NCBI RefSeq assembly: GCF_946479965.1
Contig: NZ_CAMLHX010000001.1
Coordinates: 124,001 to 188,000, forward strand
Direction of reading: 5' to 3'
From: an uncultured Mucilaginibacter sp.
GTDB taxonomy: Bacteria; Bacteroidota; Bacteroidia; Sphingobacteriales; Sphingobacteriaceae
Length of the DNA stretch: 64,000 nt
Shown here: in pieces, positions 43,165 through 52,698 of the stretch
Position numbering within the stretch: position 1 is the first letter of the stretch
Layout: the number at the start of each line of letters is the position of its first letter
Position numbers and translations under genes: made by a program
Notes under the pieces: generated by a model
The model's input: the letters and a program-made list of their open reading frames with translations, nothing else
What the model was told of the DNA's origin: nothing
Database searches by the model: none

Positions 43165-45969
43165 ATGAATAGCCTCAATTATATTAATCAAGGAAACGCA
43201 GCATTTATAGATTCTTTATACGAAAGTTACAAGCAAGACCCTGAATCAGTTGATTTTGGGTGGCAGAAATTTTTTGAAGGATTTGATTTTGGGAGAAGCT
43301 CTGAAGCTCCCGTAATCAGTGCAGAAACACCTCAGCACTTTTTAAAAGAAATTAACGTACTCAATTTGATCGACGGCTATCGCGGCCGCGGGCACTTATT
43401 TGCAAAAACAAACCCTGTACGCGAGCGTCGTCATTACTTTCCGGGCAAAGAGCTTGACACTTTTGGTTTAAGCGAAGCTGATCTGGATACGGTATTTAAC
43501 GCCGGTCACGAAGTTAAAATTGGCCCTGCCAAGCTGCGTGATATTATACAGATGGTTGAAGAAACCTATTGTGGTACAATAGGTGTTGAGTATAAATACA
43601 TACGTAACCCTATAAAGGTTAAGTGGTTTGAAGACCGCATGGAAAGCACGCGCAATAAGCCGTCGTTTTCTAAAGAAGATAAAAAGCTGATGCTTAAAAA
43701 AGTGAGCGAGGCAGTAATCTTCGAAAACTTTTTAGGCACCAAGTTCTTGGGTCAGAAACGCTTCTCGCTTGAGGGGGCCGAAGCGCTGATCCCTGCAATG
43801 GATTCAGTTATTCAAAAAGGTGCTACTATTGGCATTAAAGAATTTATAATTGGTATGGCTCACCGCGGGCGTTTGAACGTGCTGGCCAACATCATGAAGA
43901 AAAGTTACAAAGAGATATTCTCTGAGTTTGAAGGAAAGAATTATGATATGGATTCTCCCTTCGGCGGAGATGTTAAGTATCACTTGGGTTACTCAACTGA
44001 TGTTGATGCCGAGAACGGAAACAAAGTGCATCTTAGCCTTTGCCCTAACCCTTCGCATCTGGAAGCCGTTGCTCCGGTTGTTGAGGGCCTTACCCGCTCA
44101 AAAATAGACTTTAAATACGGTGGCGATCATACCCAGATTGCACCGATAATAATACATGGTGATGCCTCTGTTGCGGGCCAGGGTATTGTTTACGAGGTGT
44201 TGCAAATGGAGAAATTGGATGGTTACCGCACAGGTGGTACCATACATTTGGTTATTAATAACCAGATAGGTTTTACCACTAACTTTAAAGATGCACGTTC
44301 AAGTACTTACTGTACTGATATTGCCAAAGTGGTACAATCGCCGGTTTTTCACGTAAACGGTGATGATGTTGAGGCTTTGGCATATGTTATTAATATGGCT
44401 ATGGAGTATCGTCAGATCTTCCATGAGGACGTATTTATAGACATTTTATGCTATCGCCGTTATGGCCATAACGAGGCGGATGAGCCTAAATTTACCCAGC
44501 CTGTATTATACAAAGCTATTGATGCGCATCCAAACCCGCGCCAGGTATACTTGTCAAAATTATTGGCTGAGGGTAGCATTGACGAGGCTACGGTGAAACA
44601 GATGGAGAAAGAATTCAGAGATCTGTTGCAACAACAATTAGAGGAAACTAAAGCGCAAGAACGCTTTACAGAATCAATAGAAATGTTTGCAGGTGCATGG
44701 CAAGGCTTGCATTTGGCAGAAGAACAAGAGGTGGTAAAATCAACAGACACTGCAGTTGATAAAGATACTTTGCTGGGCATAGGTAAAAAACTTACTGATC
44801 TACCTAAGGACAAGGAATTCTTTAAAAAGATAGAAAAACTGTTTGAGGATCGTGCCAAAATGGTTAACGAAACTCACACTTTTGACTGGGCGATGGGTGA
44901 GCTGCTTGCTTACGGTTCATTACTAAACGAAGGCAGTAGAGTTCGTTTAAGCGGTGAGGATGTTAAACGTGGTACTTTCTCGCATCGCCATGCAGTAGTT
45001 ACACTGCCTGATACAGAAGAAGAATACACACCGCTGGCAACTATAGACGGTGGTCAACGTTTTCATATCTATAACTCACTATTATCAGAGTATGGTGTGT
45101 TAGGTTTTGAATATGGTTATGCTTTAGCTAACCCGCATGCCTTAACAATATGGGAGGCCCAGTTTGGTGACTTCTTTAATGGTGCACAAACTATTATTGA
45201 CCAATATATTGTAAGCGGCGAAACCAAATGGCAACGCGGTAACGGCCTGGTTATGTTGTTGCCACACGGCTATGAAGGTCAGGGCCCGGAACATTCATCA
45301 GCACGTATTGAGCGCTTTATGGAGCTTTGTGCCGATAATAATATCCAGGTAACCAATTGCTCTACACCCGCCAACTTCTTCCACGTTTTACGCAGGCAGT
45401 TGGCTCGCGATTTCCGCAAACCACTGGTAGTGTTTACACCAAAAAGTTTATTGCGTAATCCCAAATGTGTATCGCCGCTTGCCGACTTTACAGATGCCGG
45501 TTTCCGCGAAGTAATTGACGACAACTTTGCTGATAAGAAAAAAGTTAAACGTGTATTATTCTGTTCTGGTAAGATCTACTATGATCTGTTAGAGAAACAA
45601 CAGGTGGATGATCGAAAAGACGTAGCGATTGTACGTTTAGAGCAATTGTATCCAACTCCGGTAGATCAAATAGCAAAAATACGTGCTGCTTATACCAAAG
45701 CAGAAGATTTTATCTGGGTACAGGAAGAACCGGAAAATAGTGGTGCGTGGCCATATCTGTGGCGCAAATCCCGTACGGAAGATGCTTTGAAATTTGACGA
45801 TGTTCTTGCCCGTTTAGAAGCAAGTAGCCCGGCAACAGGATATGCTAAGCAACACGCCGCGCAGCAGCTGCACATTATTTCAAAAGCGTTTGAATCACCG
45901 GCAGGAAAAAAAGTAAAAAAGGTAATTAAAGAAACTGCGCAAAAAATGGCGATAGCCGGAGCGGATTAA
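43165..45969 (+). CDS. sucA: 2-oxoglutarate dehydrogenase E1 component
   Basis: 934 residues. It decarboxylates 2-oxoglutarate with thiamine diphosphate and passes the succinyl group to E2. The N-terminal segment (NYINQGNAAFIDSLYESYKQDPESVD) is the conserved E1o tail. The thiamine-diphosphate motif GDASVAGQGIVYEVLQM runs to INNQIGFTT (near 330-365). HRGRLNVLANIM and GHNEADEP are also present. It is first in the sucA-sucB operon. E3 (lipoamide dehydrogenase) is not in the window. Confidence 0.97.
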   Translation: MNSLNYINQGNAAFIDSLYESYKQDPESVDFGWQKFFEGFDFGRSSEAPVISAETPQHFLKEINVLNLIDGYRGRGHLFAKTNPVRERRHYFPGKELDTFGLSEADLDTVFNAGHEVKIGPAKLRDIIQMVEETYCGTIGVEYKYIRNPIKVKWFEDRMESTRNKPSFSKEDKKLMLKKVSEAVIFENFLGTKFLGQKRFSLEGAEALIPAMDSVIQKGATIGIKEFIIGMAHRGRLNVLANIMKKSYKEIFSEFEGKNYDMDSPFGGDVKYHLGYSTDVDAENGNKVHLSLCPNPSHLEAVAPVVEGLTRSKIDFKYGGDHTQIAPIIIHGDASVAGQGIVYEVLQMEKLDGYRTGGTIHLVINNQIGFTTNFKDARSSTYCTDIAKVVQSPVFHVNGDDVEALAYVINMAMEYRQIFHEDVFIDILCYRRYGHNEADEPKFTQPVLYKAIDAHPNPRQVYLSKLLAEGSIDEATVKQMEKEFRDLLQQQLEETKAQERFTESIEMFAGAWQGLHLAEEQEVVKSTDTAVDKDTLLGIGKKLTDLPKDKEFFKKIEKLFEDRAKMVNETHTFDWAMGELLAYGSLLNEGSRVRLSGEDVKRGTFSHRHAVVTLPDTEEEYTPLATIDGGQRFHIYNSLLSEYGVLGFEYGYALANPHALTIWEAQFGDFFNGAQTIIDQYIVSGETKWQRGNGLVMLLPHGYEGQGPEHSSARIERFMELCADNNIQVTNCSTPANFFHVLRRQLARDFRKPLVVFTPKSLLRNPKCVSPLADFTDAGFREVIDDNFADKKKVKRVLFCSGKIYYDLLEKQQVDDRKDVAIVRLEQLYPTPVDQIAKIRAAYTKAEDFIWVQEEPENSGAWPYLWRKSRTEDALKFDDVLARLEASSPATGYAKQHAAQQLHIISKAFESPAGKKVKKVIKETAQKMAIAGAD

Positions 45970-45979
45970 TAAGTTTGTT

Positions 45980-46057
45980 ATGTTATACGTTTGACGTTGT
46001 ACGTTATACGTAGTAATGGCAAAAAATAAAACGTAGCACGTATAACGTAATACGTAC
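45980..46057. repeat. In-operon inverted tandem-word repeat between sucA and sucB
   Basis: The left arm (45980-46013) is built from words such as GTTATACGT and ACGTTGTACG. The right arm (46031-46057) carries the complement, including ACGTATAACGTA. The RNA could fold into a hairpin of about 12 bp or more. It is the same design as the atp-operon repeats, with other words. Confidence 0.7.
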
Positions 46058-46087
46058 AAGCTAAATAGAACTACAACAAAGAAATAT

Positions 46088-47632
46088 ATGAGTTTAGAGA
46101 TCAAAGTTCCGCCGGTAGGCGAATCAATCACTGAAGTTACCCTTGCTAACTGGATAAAAAAAGATGGCGATACGGTAGCGATGGATGAAGTTATTGCCGA
46201 GTTGGAATCAGATAAAGCCACATTTGAGTTAACTGCTGAAAAAGCGGGCACTTTAAAAACTTTAGTGAATGTTGGCGATGTAATAGCCATTGGTGCTGCT
46301 GTTGCCAGTATTGAAGATGGTGGCGCACCCGCTGCTGCTGCTCCTGCAAAGGAAGCTGCCCCTGTACCACAGGCCAATGCCGCACCGGCTGCTGTAGCTG
46401 CTCCTGCATCAACCGGAGGCGCTGCATCTGCAATAAAAGTTCCACCTGTTGGCGAGTCAATAACCGAAGTTACTTTGTCCCGCTGGTTGAAAAAGAACGG
46501 CGAGACCGTAGCGATGGATGAGGCTATTGCCGAACTGGAATCAGACAAAGCAACATTTGAATTGACTGCCGATAAAGCGGGCGTTTTAACCACCATTGCC
46601 AACGAAGGCGATGTGTTGACTATTGGCGCCGAAGTTGCAAGTATATCAGGAAGCGGCGCTGCTGCTTCTGCACCAGCCGCCGCTGCACCAGCCCCTGCTG
46701 CTGCAAACGCACCGGTTATTGCTGATAAAAACTACGCATCAGGCACGCCATCACCGGCTGCCGGAAAAATATTGGCCGAAAAAGGCATTGACCCTTCTGC
46801 TGTTAGCGGAAGCGGTGTTAATGGCCGCATTACTAAAGAAGACGCCGTACAGGCACAAGCTGCCGCGCCTGCACCTGCTGCTAAACCGGCCGCTGCACCT
46901 GCACCTGCTGCCGCCCCAGCAAAAGCGGGAGCGCGTGATGAGCGTCGCGAAAAGATGTCGCCATTGCGTAAAACAGTTGCCAAGCGTTTAGTTGCTGTTA
47001 AAAATGAAACTGCCATGCTTACCACTTTTAACGAAGTGGATATGCAGCCAATTATGGAACTGCGTGGTAAGTACAAAGATAAATTCAAAGAGAAATACGG
47101 CGTTGGTTTAGGCTTTATGTCGTTCTTTACCAAAGCAGTAACCGAGGCTTTAAAAGATTGGCCGGCTGTTGGCGCACGTATAGAAGGCGAAGAAGTGATC
47201 TACAGCAATTTTGCTGATATCTCTATCGCTGTATCTGCTCCAAAAGGTTTGGTTGTACCAGTTATCCGTAACGCGGATAGCATGAGTCTGGCCGAAATAG
47301 AGAAAGCTATCATTACGCTAGCCGGTAAAGCTCGCGAAAGCAAACTTACATTAGATGAAATGACAGGCGGAACGTTTACCATCACTAATGGTGGTGTATT
47401 CGGGTCTATGCTTTCAACCCCGATTATAAACTCGCCGCAATCTGCGATATTGGGTATGCACAATATTATTGAGCGCCCGGTTGCAGTAAATGGTCAGGTT
47501 GTTATCCGTCCGATGATGTACTTAGCCTTATCATATGACCACCGAATTGTTGATGGTCGTGAGTCGGTAAGCTTCCTGGTAAGGGTTAAGCAATTACTGG
47601 AAGATCCTGCAAGGTTACTGTTAGGCGTATAA
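46088..47632 (+). CDS. sucB: 2-oxoglutarate dehydrogenase E2 (dihydrolipoamide succinyltransferase), two lipoyl domains
   Basis: 514 residues. Two lipoyl domains in tandem have the lipoylated lysines at Lys43 and Lys154, both in [11 protein letters not shown]. Ala/Pro-rich linkers follow. The E3-binding domain is near 220-255 ([18 protein letters not shown]). The catalytic domain ends with [13 protein letters not shown], containing the active His and Asp. It forms the core of the complex. Most E2o proteins have one lipoyl domain; here the duplication is very similar at DNA level. A terminator follows. Confidence 0.95.
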   Translation: MSLEIKVPPVGESITEVTLANWIKKDGDTVAMDEVIAELESDKATFELTAEKAGTLKTLVNVGDVIAIGAAVASIEDGGAPAAAAPAKEAAPVPQANAAPAAVAAPASTGGAASAIKVPPVGESITEVTLSRWLKKNGETVAMDEAIAELESDKATFELTADKAGVLTTIANEGDVLTIGAEVASISGSGAAASAPAAAAPAPAAANAPVIADKNYASGTPSPAAGKILAEKGIDPSAVSGSGVNGRITKEDAVQAQAAAPAPAAKPAAAPAPAAAPAKAGARDERREKMSPLRKTVAKRLVAVKNETAMLTTFNEVDMQPIMELRGKYKDKFKEKYGVGLGFMSFFTKAVTEALKDWPAVGARIEGEEVIYSNFADISIAVSAPKGLVVPVIRNADSMSLAEIEKAIITLAGKARESKLTLDEMTGGTFTITNGGVFGSMLSTPIINSPQSAILGMHNIIERPVAVNGQVVIRPMMYLALSYDHRIVDGRESVSFLVRVKQLLEDPARLLLGV

Positions 47633-47653
47633 TATACCCGTTAAAAATTTTGA

Positions 47654-47680
47654 AAGGCCCGGTTTACCGGGCCTTTTTTG
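47654..47680 (+). terminator. Terminator of sucAB
   Basis: AAGGCCCGGT and ACCGGGCCTT pair perfectly, followed by a T run. Confidence 0.9.
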
Positions 47681-47740
47681 TTATTGGGCTGATTCAAGCA
47701 AAGTGTAAAACGGCATTATTTATGTATCTTCAATAACAAC

Positions 47741-48481
47741 ATGACCTACGAGCAACAAGCCCATATTCAATTACAGTTTTGGCAGCACAAAATGCAGAAA
47801 AAGCCGTCGCTGGGCGACCGCATTGCCAAGGGTTTGCAGAACAAGATCAACGATATCATTCCCGAGAAAATGCATGCCACTATCACCACAATTATTGAGA
47901 AAATGGTGAAGGGCGTATTATTTGGCGCGCAGCACACCACAAGTTCGGCCAAACCTGATGTTTCTTTTCAACTGCGCGAAGCTAATGTCAAAAATAGAGT
48001 GGAGTTTTATCAGAAGACGGCATCTGTTGAAGGCGCTGTTACTGGTGCGGGCGGCTTTTTAATGGGATTAGCTGATTTCCCTATCTTGCTGGCCTTGAAA
48101 ATGAAACTACTTTTTGAAATTGCTGCGCTTTATGGGTTTGATGTGGATGATTACCGCGAGCGTTTGTATATTCTTTATATCTTCCAATTGGCGTTTAGTA
48201 GTCAGCAAAAGCGGAACGAGGTTTATAAGCTGACAGAAAATTGGCAGGAATACTGCGAAAGCCTGCCAAATGACGTGCAGGAGTTTAACTGGCGCACCTT
48301 TCAGCAGGAATATCGCGATTATATTGATCTCGCTAAAATGGCCCAATTGCTGCCCGTAATAGGCGCCGCGGTAGGAGCGGTAGTAAACTATAAGCTAATA
48401 GCGAAGCTAGGCGATACAGCTATGAATTGTTATCGCATGAGAATAGATTTGCAATTTAACTCGGGCCTTCTGCCAAAATAA
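47741..48481 (+). CDS. EcsC-family protein
   Basis: 246 residues. The central segment is hydrophobic and glycine-rich (SVEGAVTGAGGFLMGLADFPILLALKMKLLFEIAALYGFD) and matches the EcsC family, and a second glycine-rich stretch follows near the C-terminus (LLPVIGAAVGAVVNYKLI). There is no signal peptide. EcsC proteins were named from the Bacillus ecs ABC transporter operon, but their own role is not known. It stands alone, with its own short upstream region after the sucAB terminator. Confidence 0.85.
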   Translation: MTYEQQAHIQLQFWQHKMQKKPSLGDRIAKGLQNKINDIIPEKMHATITTIIEKMVKGVLFGAQHTTSSAKPDVSFQLREANVKNRVEFYQKTASVEGAVTGAGGFLMGLADFPILLALKMKLLFEIAALYGFDVDDYRERLYILYIFQLAFSSQQKRNEVYKLTENWQEYCESLPNDVQEFNWRTFQQEYRDYIDLAKMAQLLPVIGAAVGAVVNYKLIAKLGDTAMNCYRMRIDLQFNSGLLPK

Positions 48482-48501
48482 CGTCGAATTATTTCTGAGA
48501 T

Positions 48502-48530
48502 GTCCCTTTAGGTGGTTAGGGGGCTAACAA
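48502..48530. repeat. CCCTTTAGGnGGTTAGGGGGCT repeat over the DinB stop
   Basis: This matches the repeat at 838-866. It overlaps the 3' end of the DinB gene, so the last residues (LAP) and the stop codon come from the repeat. Confidence 0.55.
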
Positions 48531-48980
48531 GGCTCTTTTTAACGCCCATATATAACCTACATGCAAACCCTCATGAAATGGCAGAAAATTCACAATATCA
48601 CTTATGTTGTTGATGTCAACTCCATAACGGGTGGTCCATGGTGTATAGTTTTCAAACAGATCCGTTTGCAGATCTAGCTCAAATTGTTCCAGCGTGGTAA
48701 CAAACAGTTCCTGGATGCGTTGCAACTCCTCAACTGTGACAAATTTCTCCGGACGCGTACCGGGCGCATAAGCATTGATAAACTCGGCGTCTACTATTGG
48801 TTCAACGCCCCCTCTGCGGTAGCAAACCACTTGTTGGGTAGCTACCAAATGGCCCATATTCCAAATTATATTATTGTTAAAGCCTGTTGGCACCTGGTTT
48901 AACTGCTCAATAGTCAGGCCTTCAATAGTATTTGCTAAGCCTATACGTGGTTTTTTTATAATTTCTATAATCTTGTTCAT
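48516..48980 (-). CDS. DinB-like protein
   Basis: 154 residues. The DinB four-helix pattern is seen, with a metal-type histidine in NIIWNMGHLVATQQVVCYR (near 40-58) and another in NFLPFHEGLHVGYIWALKR (near 132-150). The family is often thiol-transferase-like or of unknown function. The C-terminal end appears to be set by a repeat (48502-48530). It is convergent with EcsC and divergent from GT39. It is distinct from the DinB proteins at 2522 and 38441 (low visible similarity). Confidence 0.82.
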   Translation of the reverse strand: MNKIIEIIKKPRIGLANTIEGLTIEQLNQVPTGFNNNIIWNMGHLVATQQVVCYRRGGVEPIVDAEFINAYAPGTRPEKFVTVEELQRIQELFVTTLEQFELDLQTDLFENYTPWTTRYGVDINNISDIVNFLPFHEGLHVGYIWALKRALLAP

Positions 48981-49026
48981 GGTATTGTGAAATATGGCGC
49001 AATTTAATGCTTAAACTTTATTTATC

Positions 49027-49034
49027 TACATTTG
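49027..49034 (+). promoter_or_regulatory. -7 element TACATTTG for the GT39-OMP pair
   Basis: A perfect TAnnTTTG, with a leader of about 15 nt before the ATG at 49056. Confidence 0.55.
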
Positions 49035-49055
49035 CAGCGTAGTTTTAACCCACCA

Positions 49056-50771
49056 ATGCAATTATTCAGTAAACAGAAAAACCTTAGGTCTAACCAAATA
49101 CTTGCCTGTTTTCTGATATGCTGGACCGCGCTGAACATATTGCAGGCTTTTACCCTCGAAATTCACGCTGACGAAGCATATTACTGGATGTATTCGCGGT
49201 TTTTGGATTGGGGATACTTTGACCACCCACCGATGGTGGCCATCTTTATCCGGATAGGGGATATGCTGATGCATAACGAGCTGGGCCTGCGTCTCATCAC
49301 CATTATCACCAGTAGCCTTTCCATCTATGTGCTTTGGCTCATCCTTAAAAAATATGCTGTAGATATTTTGCCATTTATAATGGTGACGGGCGGCATTTTT
49401 ATATTCAGCATTTATGGCTTTACTACTACGCCCGATGCACCGTTGTATTTCTTTGCTATCCTGTTTTACTATGTCTATCAAAAATATATTGACAATGATA
49501 AATGGTTGCTGGCAATAGCATTAGGTGTATTGATAGCCTGCATGTTATACAGTAAATACCATGCAGTGTTGCTGGTTGCTTTCACACTGGCATCAAATAT
49601 AAAACTGTTAAAAAGACCTTCGTTTTACCTTATCGTTGTTATCGCTACTGCATTGTATGTACCCCATATTTTATGGCAGGTGCAGCACGGTTACCCATCG
49701 CTTAATTATCATTTATATGAGCGCGCGGCGAGTATGTACAACTCCGATAACACGTACTCCTATATTCCGGGGCAACTATTAATGGCAGGACCGCTTATTG
49801 GTTGGTTTTTGTTTTACCGGGCATTCAGCATAAAAATTAAAGATGCCTTTATCCGTTGCCTGTTGGTAAATTGCATTGGAACGCTGGTCTTCTTTTTTAT
49901 TACCACCTTTAGGGGAGAAGCGCAACCACACTGGACGCTGATTGCCTTTGCGCCACTTGCGATGCTGGCCTTGATAAGATTTAAACAAATTGGCAGCGTA
50001 CCGCGCTGGTTCTATCCGGTTGCAACTATCAACATCATAATTATTGTAGCGATAAGGCTGTGCCTGGTTTTTGCAGTGCCGTTTGTAAGGCAGCTTGGGC
50101 AAATAAAAAGCTATTATGGCTTTAAGGAATGGTCAGCTACCGTAAAGCAAAAAGCAGGCGATGCTTATATAGTGATGACGGATGGCTTTCAAAATCCATC
50201 CAAATACAATTATTACACCAACAGTTTGAAAGGTTTTTCGTATGATTCGCGTTATTACCACCGCACGCAGTTTGACATATGGCCGATTGAGGAGGAAATG
50301 CAGGGCAAACGTGTGCTTTATCTTAACGATGTTAAAAATCCGCTTACAATAGATTCAATAAAAAATCCGCATTGGACCTGGTATACCGAATGGATAGACG
50401 ATTTCAGAAGCTATCAGAAAGTAAAGATCGAAACGGATGTAAGCAAAATAGTCGTTAAGCAAGGACAGAAGGCAGATATAGCTCTCAACATCACCAACCC
50501 ATACCCTTATACCATCAGCTTTGATAACGAAAATCGTAAGCAGCAGGTTTTATTAGACGCTTGTTATTTTATGGGCGACGGGTTGGTCCATGCTCAAAAA
50601 AGCGATTCTTTATTTAATAAAATTACCATAAAGCCACGTGAGACCGAGCCTTATGATTTTACCTTAATGCCGCCTGCGCAAAAAGGCACTTACCAGTTGA
50701 TATTTTCAATTAAAACCACTCCCTTTGCGGGGAGTACTAATAGCCGAACAGTTAAACTTATAGTCGAATAG
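49056..50771 (+). CDS. GT39-family (ArnT/PMT-like) membrane glycosyltransferase
   Basis: 571 residues from the ATG at 49056. A TTG at 49032 would add eight residues but lies within the promoter element. About ten or more membrane helices span residues 20-355. The first periplasmic loop has the family pattern HADEAYYWMYSRFLDWGYFDHPPMVA, with the Asp-Glu that binds the metal and the lipid-linked sugar. A soluble beta-rich periplasmic C-terminal domain covers about 360-571. It transfers sugar from a polyprenyl carrier to protein or lipid. The acceptor is unknown. The next gene starts 11 bp downstream. Confidence 0.88.
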   Translation: MQLFSKQKNLRSNQILACFLICWTALNILQAFTLEIHADEAYYWMYSRFLDWGYFDHPPMVAIFIRIGDMLMHNELGLRLITIITSSLSIYVLWLILKKYAVDILPFIMVTGGIFIFSIYGFTTTPDAPLYFFAILFYYVYQKYIDNDKWLLAIALGVLIACMLYSKYHAVLLVAFTLASNIKLLKRPSFYLIVVIATALYVPHILWQVQHGYPSLNYHLYERAASMYNSDNTYSYIPGQLLMAGPLIGWFLFYRAFSIKIKDAFIRCLLVNCIGTLVFFFITTFRGEAQPHWTLIAFAPLAMLALIRFKQIGSVPRWFYPVATINIIIIVAIRLCLVFAVPFVRQLGQIKSYYGFKEWSATVKQKAGDAYIVMTDGFQNPSKYNYYTNSLKGFSYDSRYYHRTQFDIWPIEEEMQGKRVLYLNDVKNPLTIDSIKNPHWTWYTEWIDDFRSYQKVKIETDVSKIVVKQGQKADIALNITNPYPYTISFDNENRKQQVLLDACYFMGDGLVHAQKSDSLFNKITIKPRETEPYDFTLMPPAQKGTYQLIFSIKTTPFAGSTNSRTVKLIVE

Positions 50772-50782
50772 CCGTCACCACT

Positions 50783-51808
50783 ATGATCAGAAAAATCTAC
50801 CTTATATTCTTTGTATTTATAATAACCTCAGGTGCTGCACTTGCGCAGCAAAGCCTTGATATACATTTTAACGGGCTAGGATTTTTAGATAACCGCGAGT
50901 ATAAAGCTTTTGTGCCCCGCTCACATACCTATTCGGGCACGCGGATAGCCATTGACTTAGGATTGAACCTGGATAGTGTAAACCATTTTATTGTGGGAGC
51001 TAACGCATTGCATGAGTTTGGCGCTAAATCATTTTTTGGTAAGGTTGATCCGGTGGCTTATTACAGTTATACCGGTAAAAATTGGCTGTTTAATGCGGGC
51101 ATGTTTCCGCGCGAAGGGCTGTTAAGTAGTTATCCGCGAGCTTTGCTAAATGATACGCTGCGTTACTATCGTCCCAATGTGCAGGGTTTGTTAACCCGTT
51201 TTAGCAATGAGCATTTTACCGAAACAGCCTGGTTAGATTGGGTGAGCCGCCAAACTACTACAGACCGTGAGCAATTTCTGTTCGGCTTTGCCGGTAAGTA
51301 TAAACCTGTGGTAAGTGGTCCGTTTTATATTTCGCATTATTTTATGCTGATGCATGATGCCGGTGCAGAAGTGCTTTTACCCAATGACCATATTGGTGAT
51401 AATGGCGGCGGGCAAATAAGACTGGGGCTTGACTTAAGCAATAAAACGATGTTTGACTCGCTTACTGTTGAAGCAGGAGGGATGGCTTCGTTTGAGCGGG
51501 TAAGGGGTGTTAATAATGGCCGAACAGCCACAGGCTTCGTTGCAAGCGTATTTTTAAGCTATAAGCGCTTTGCTTTATATGATGAATTTTACAAGGGACA
51601 AGGCAGCAACATTATTTATGGCGACTCCTACTATCAAAAGCCAACTTATAATCGCCTGGACGTAATTTATACGCCTTTTCTGTTTAAGAATATTAAAGGG
51701 CAGTTCATATTCAGCTTCCATTTCTCGCCGGGTTATAATAATGATAACCAGCAGGCATTCCGTATTACTTATGATTTAGGAAGGAAAGTATTGGCAAGGT
51801 TTAAGTAA
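50783..51808 (+). CDS. Probable outer-membrane beta-barrel protein
   Basis: 341 residues with a signal peptide (residues 1-21, ending ALAQ). The mature protein has the alternating aromatic and glycine pattern of beta strands throughout (VDPVAYYSYTGKNWLFNAGMFPR, YISHYFMLMHDAGAEV, FRITYDLGRKVLARFK at the end). I do not recognise a family. It is co-transcribed with the GT39 gene (11-bp gap), so it may act on or carry the same glycan, by context only. A hairpin overlaps its 3' end. Confidence 0.6.
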   Translation: MIRKIYLIFFVFIITSGAALAQQSLDIHFNGLGFLDNREYKAFVPRSHTYSGTRIAIDLGLNLDSVNHFIVGANALHEFGAKSFFGKVDPVAYYSYTGKNWLFNAGMFPREGLLSSYPRALLNDTLRYYRPNVQGLLTRFSNEHFTETAWLDWVSRQTTTDREQFLFGFAGKYKPVVSGPFYISHYFMLMHDAGAEVLLPNDHIGDNGGGQIRLGLDLSNKTMFDSLTVEAGGMASFERVRGVNNGRTATGFVASVFLSYKRFALYDEFYKGQGSNIIYGDSYYQKPTYNRLDVIYTPFLFKNIKGQFIFSFHFSPGYNNDNQQAFRITYDLGRKVLARFK

Positions 51809-51826
51809 CCTCGCCAATACTTTTCT
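51785..51826 (+). terminator. Terminator overlapping the end of the OMP gene
   Basis: AAGTATTGGCAAGGTT and AACCTCGCCAATACTT pair almost perfectly, then TTTTC follows. The stem includes the last codons and the stop of the gene. Confidence 0.75.
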
Positions 51827-51835
51827 TAAGGTTGC

Positions 51836-52574
51836 TTACCCTAACCCTTTAACTATTAGGCCACCACCTGATTTTGATTTTGTTATGCTTTTTGGATTGC
51901 CGCTGTAATGCACACTGCCCGAGCCTGTAACTTTCGCAATTAAGCTTTTTGTAGCATATATCCACACACTTCCCGGCCCATTAACTTCTACGTTTGTATA
52001 AAGAGCCTTCAAATCACCAGCCATAAAATTGCCCGATCCTACAACTTTTACATTGGCTCTGTCTGTAATGCCGCTTAAATTTATATGACCCGTGCCGTTT
52101 AAAATGCAATCAACCGTGGCCACATTTACCTTGCCGTTAAAGAAACCCGAACCTGATAATGCCAAGTGCAGTGTAGATGATATTATCCCGTCTTTAAAGA
52201 TCACATTGCCGGAGCCAGACAGTTGAATACCGTTGATTACTCTGGAGGTTATATAGATATTTACCTTTTCGTACTTAGCGGCAGCATCAGGAGTGGTGCG
52301 TTTTTTTTCGTATATCTTCAGCGTACCATTCTTTACCTCGCTAGTGATGTACGGTAAAACTTTTTTGAAGCTTCTATTCTTAATGATTCATTTAAGCCCT
52401 TAGAGATAAAGTAGTTATAAGGCCGGATAGATTAATTTGGGTAAATTCGGCAACTTGCTGTGTTTGTGGCGGCCGGGCTTGGTTAATGTGTGGTGGCGAA
52501 AATGATTTGGCCGGTAATTGCCCCGCGCTCATTATCAGCGCGCTTGCTAATAAAAGTTTAAAGCTAATCTTCAT
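51836..52574 (-). pseudogene. Frameshifted GIN-domain (DUF2807) gene
   Basis: Paralogue of the intact gene at 52699-53430. The signal peptide and first strands are in one frame (52574-52392). Near 52424 one T seems missing after codon 'SGL', which causes an early stop. A second shift at a run of A near 52363 restores the third segment (LPYITSEVKNG...), which runs to the stop at 51836. With two one-base insertions the whole sequence aligns with its neighbour. Both sites are short homopolymers, so sequencing error is possible. The GIN domain's SGSG repeats are still readable. Confidence 0.75.
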
Positions 52575-52698
52575 GATGATTTTACTGTTTTGTTGTTATA
52601 ATTAATTGGTTTTAATTAAGGTCACAAATTTAAAAATCTATTGATTTAACTGCAAAACCGCACAAAAATCACATAAAAAAAAGTAAATAATAAGACTA

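Noticed and set aside
45895..46602. 235-codon open frame on the minus strand over sucB
   Set aside because: It lies wholly antisense to the sucA end and the lipoyl region and reads as low-complexity Ala/Ser, so it is a shadow of sucB.
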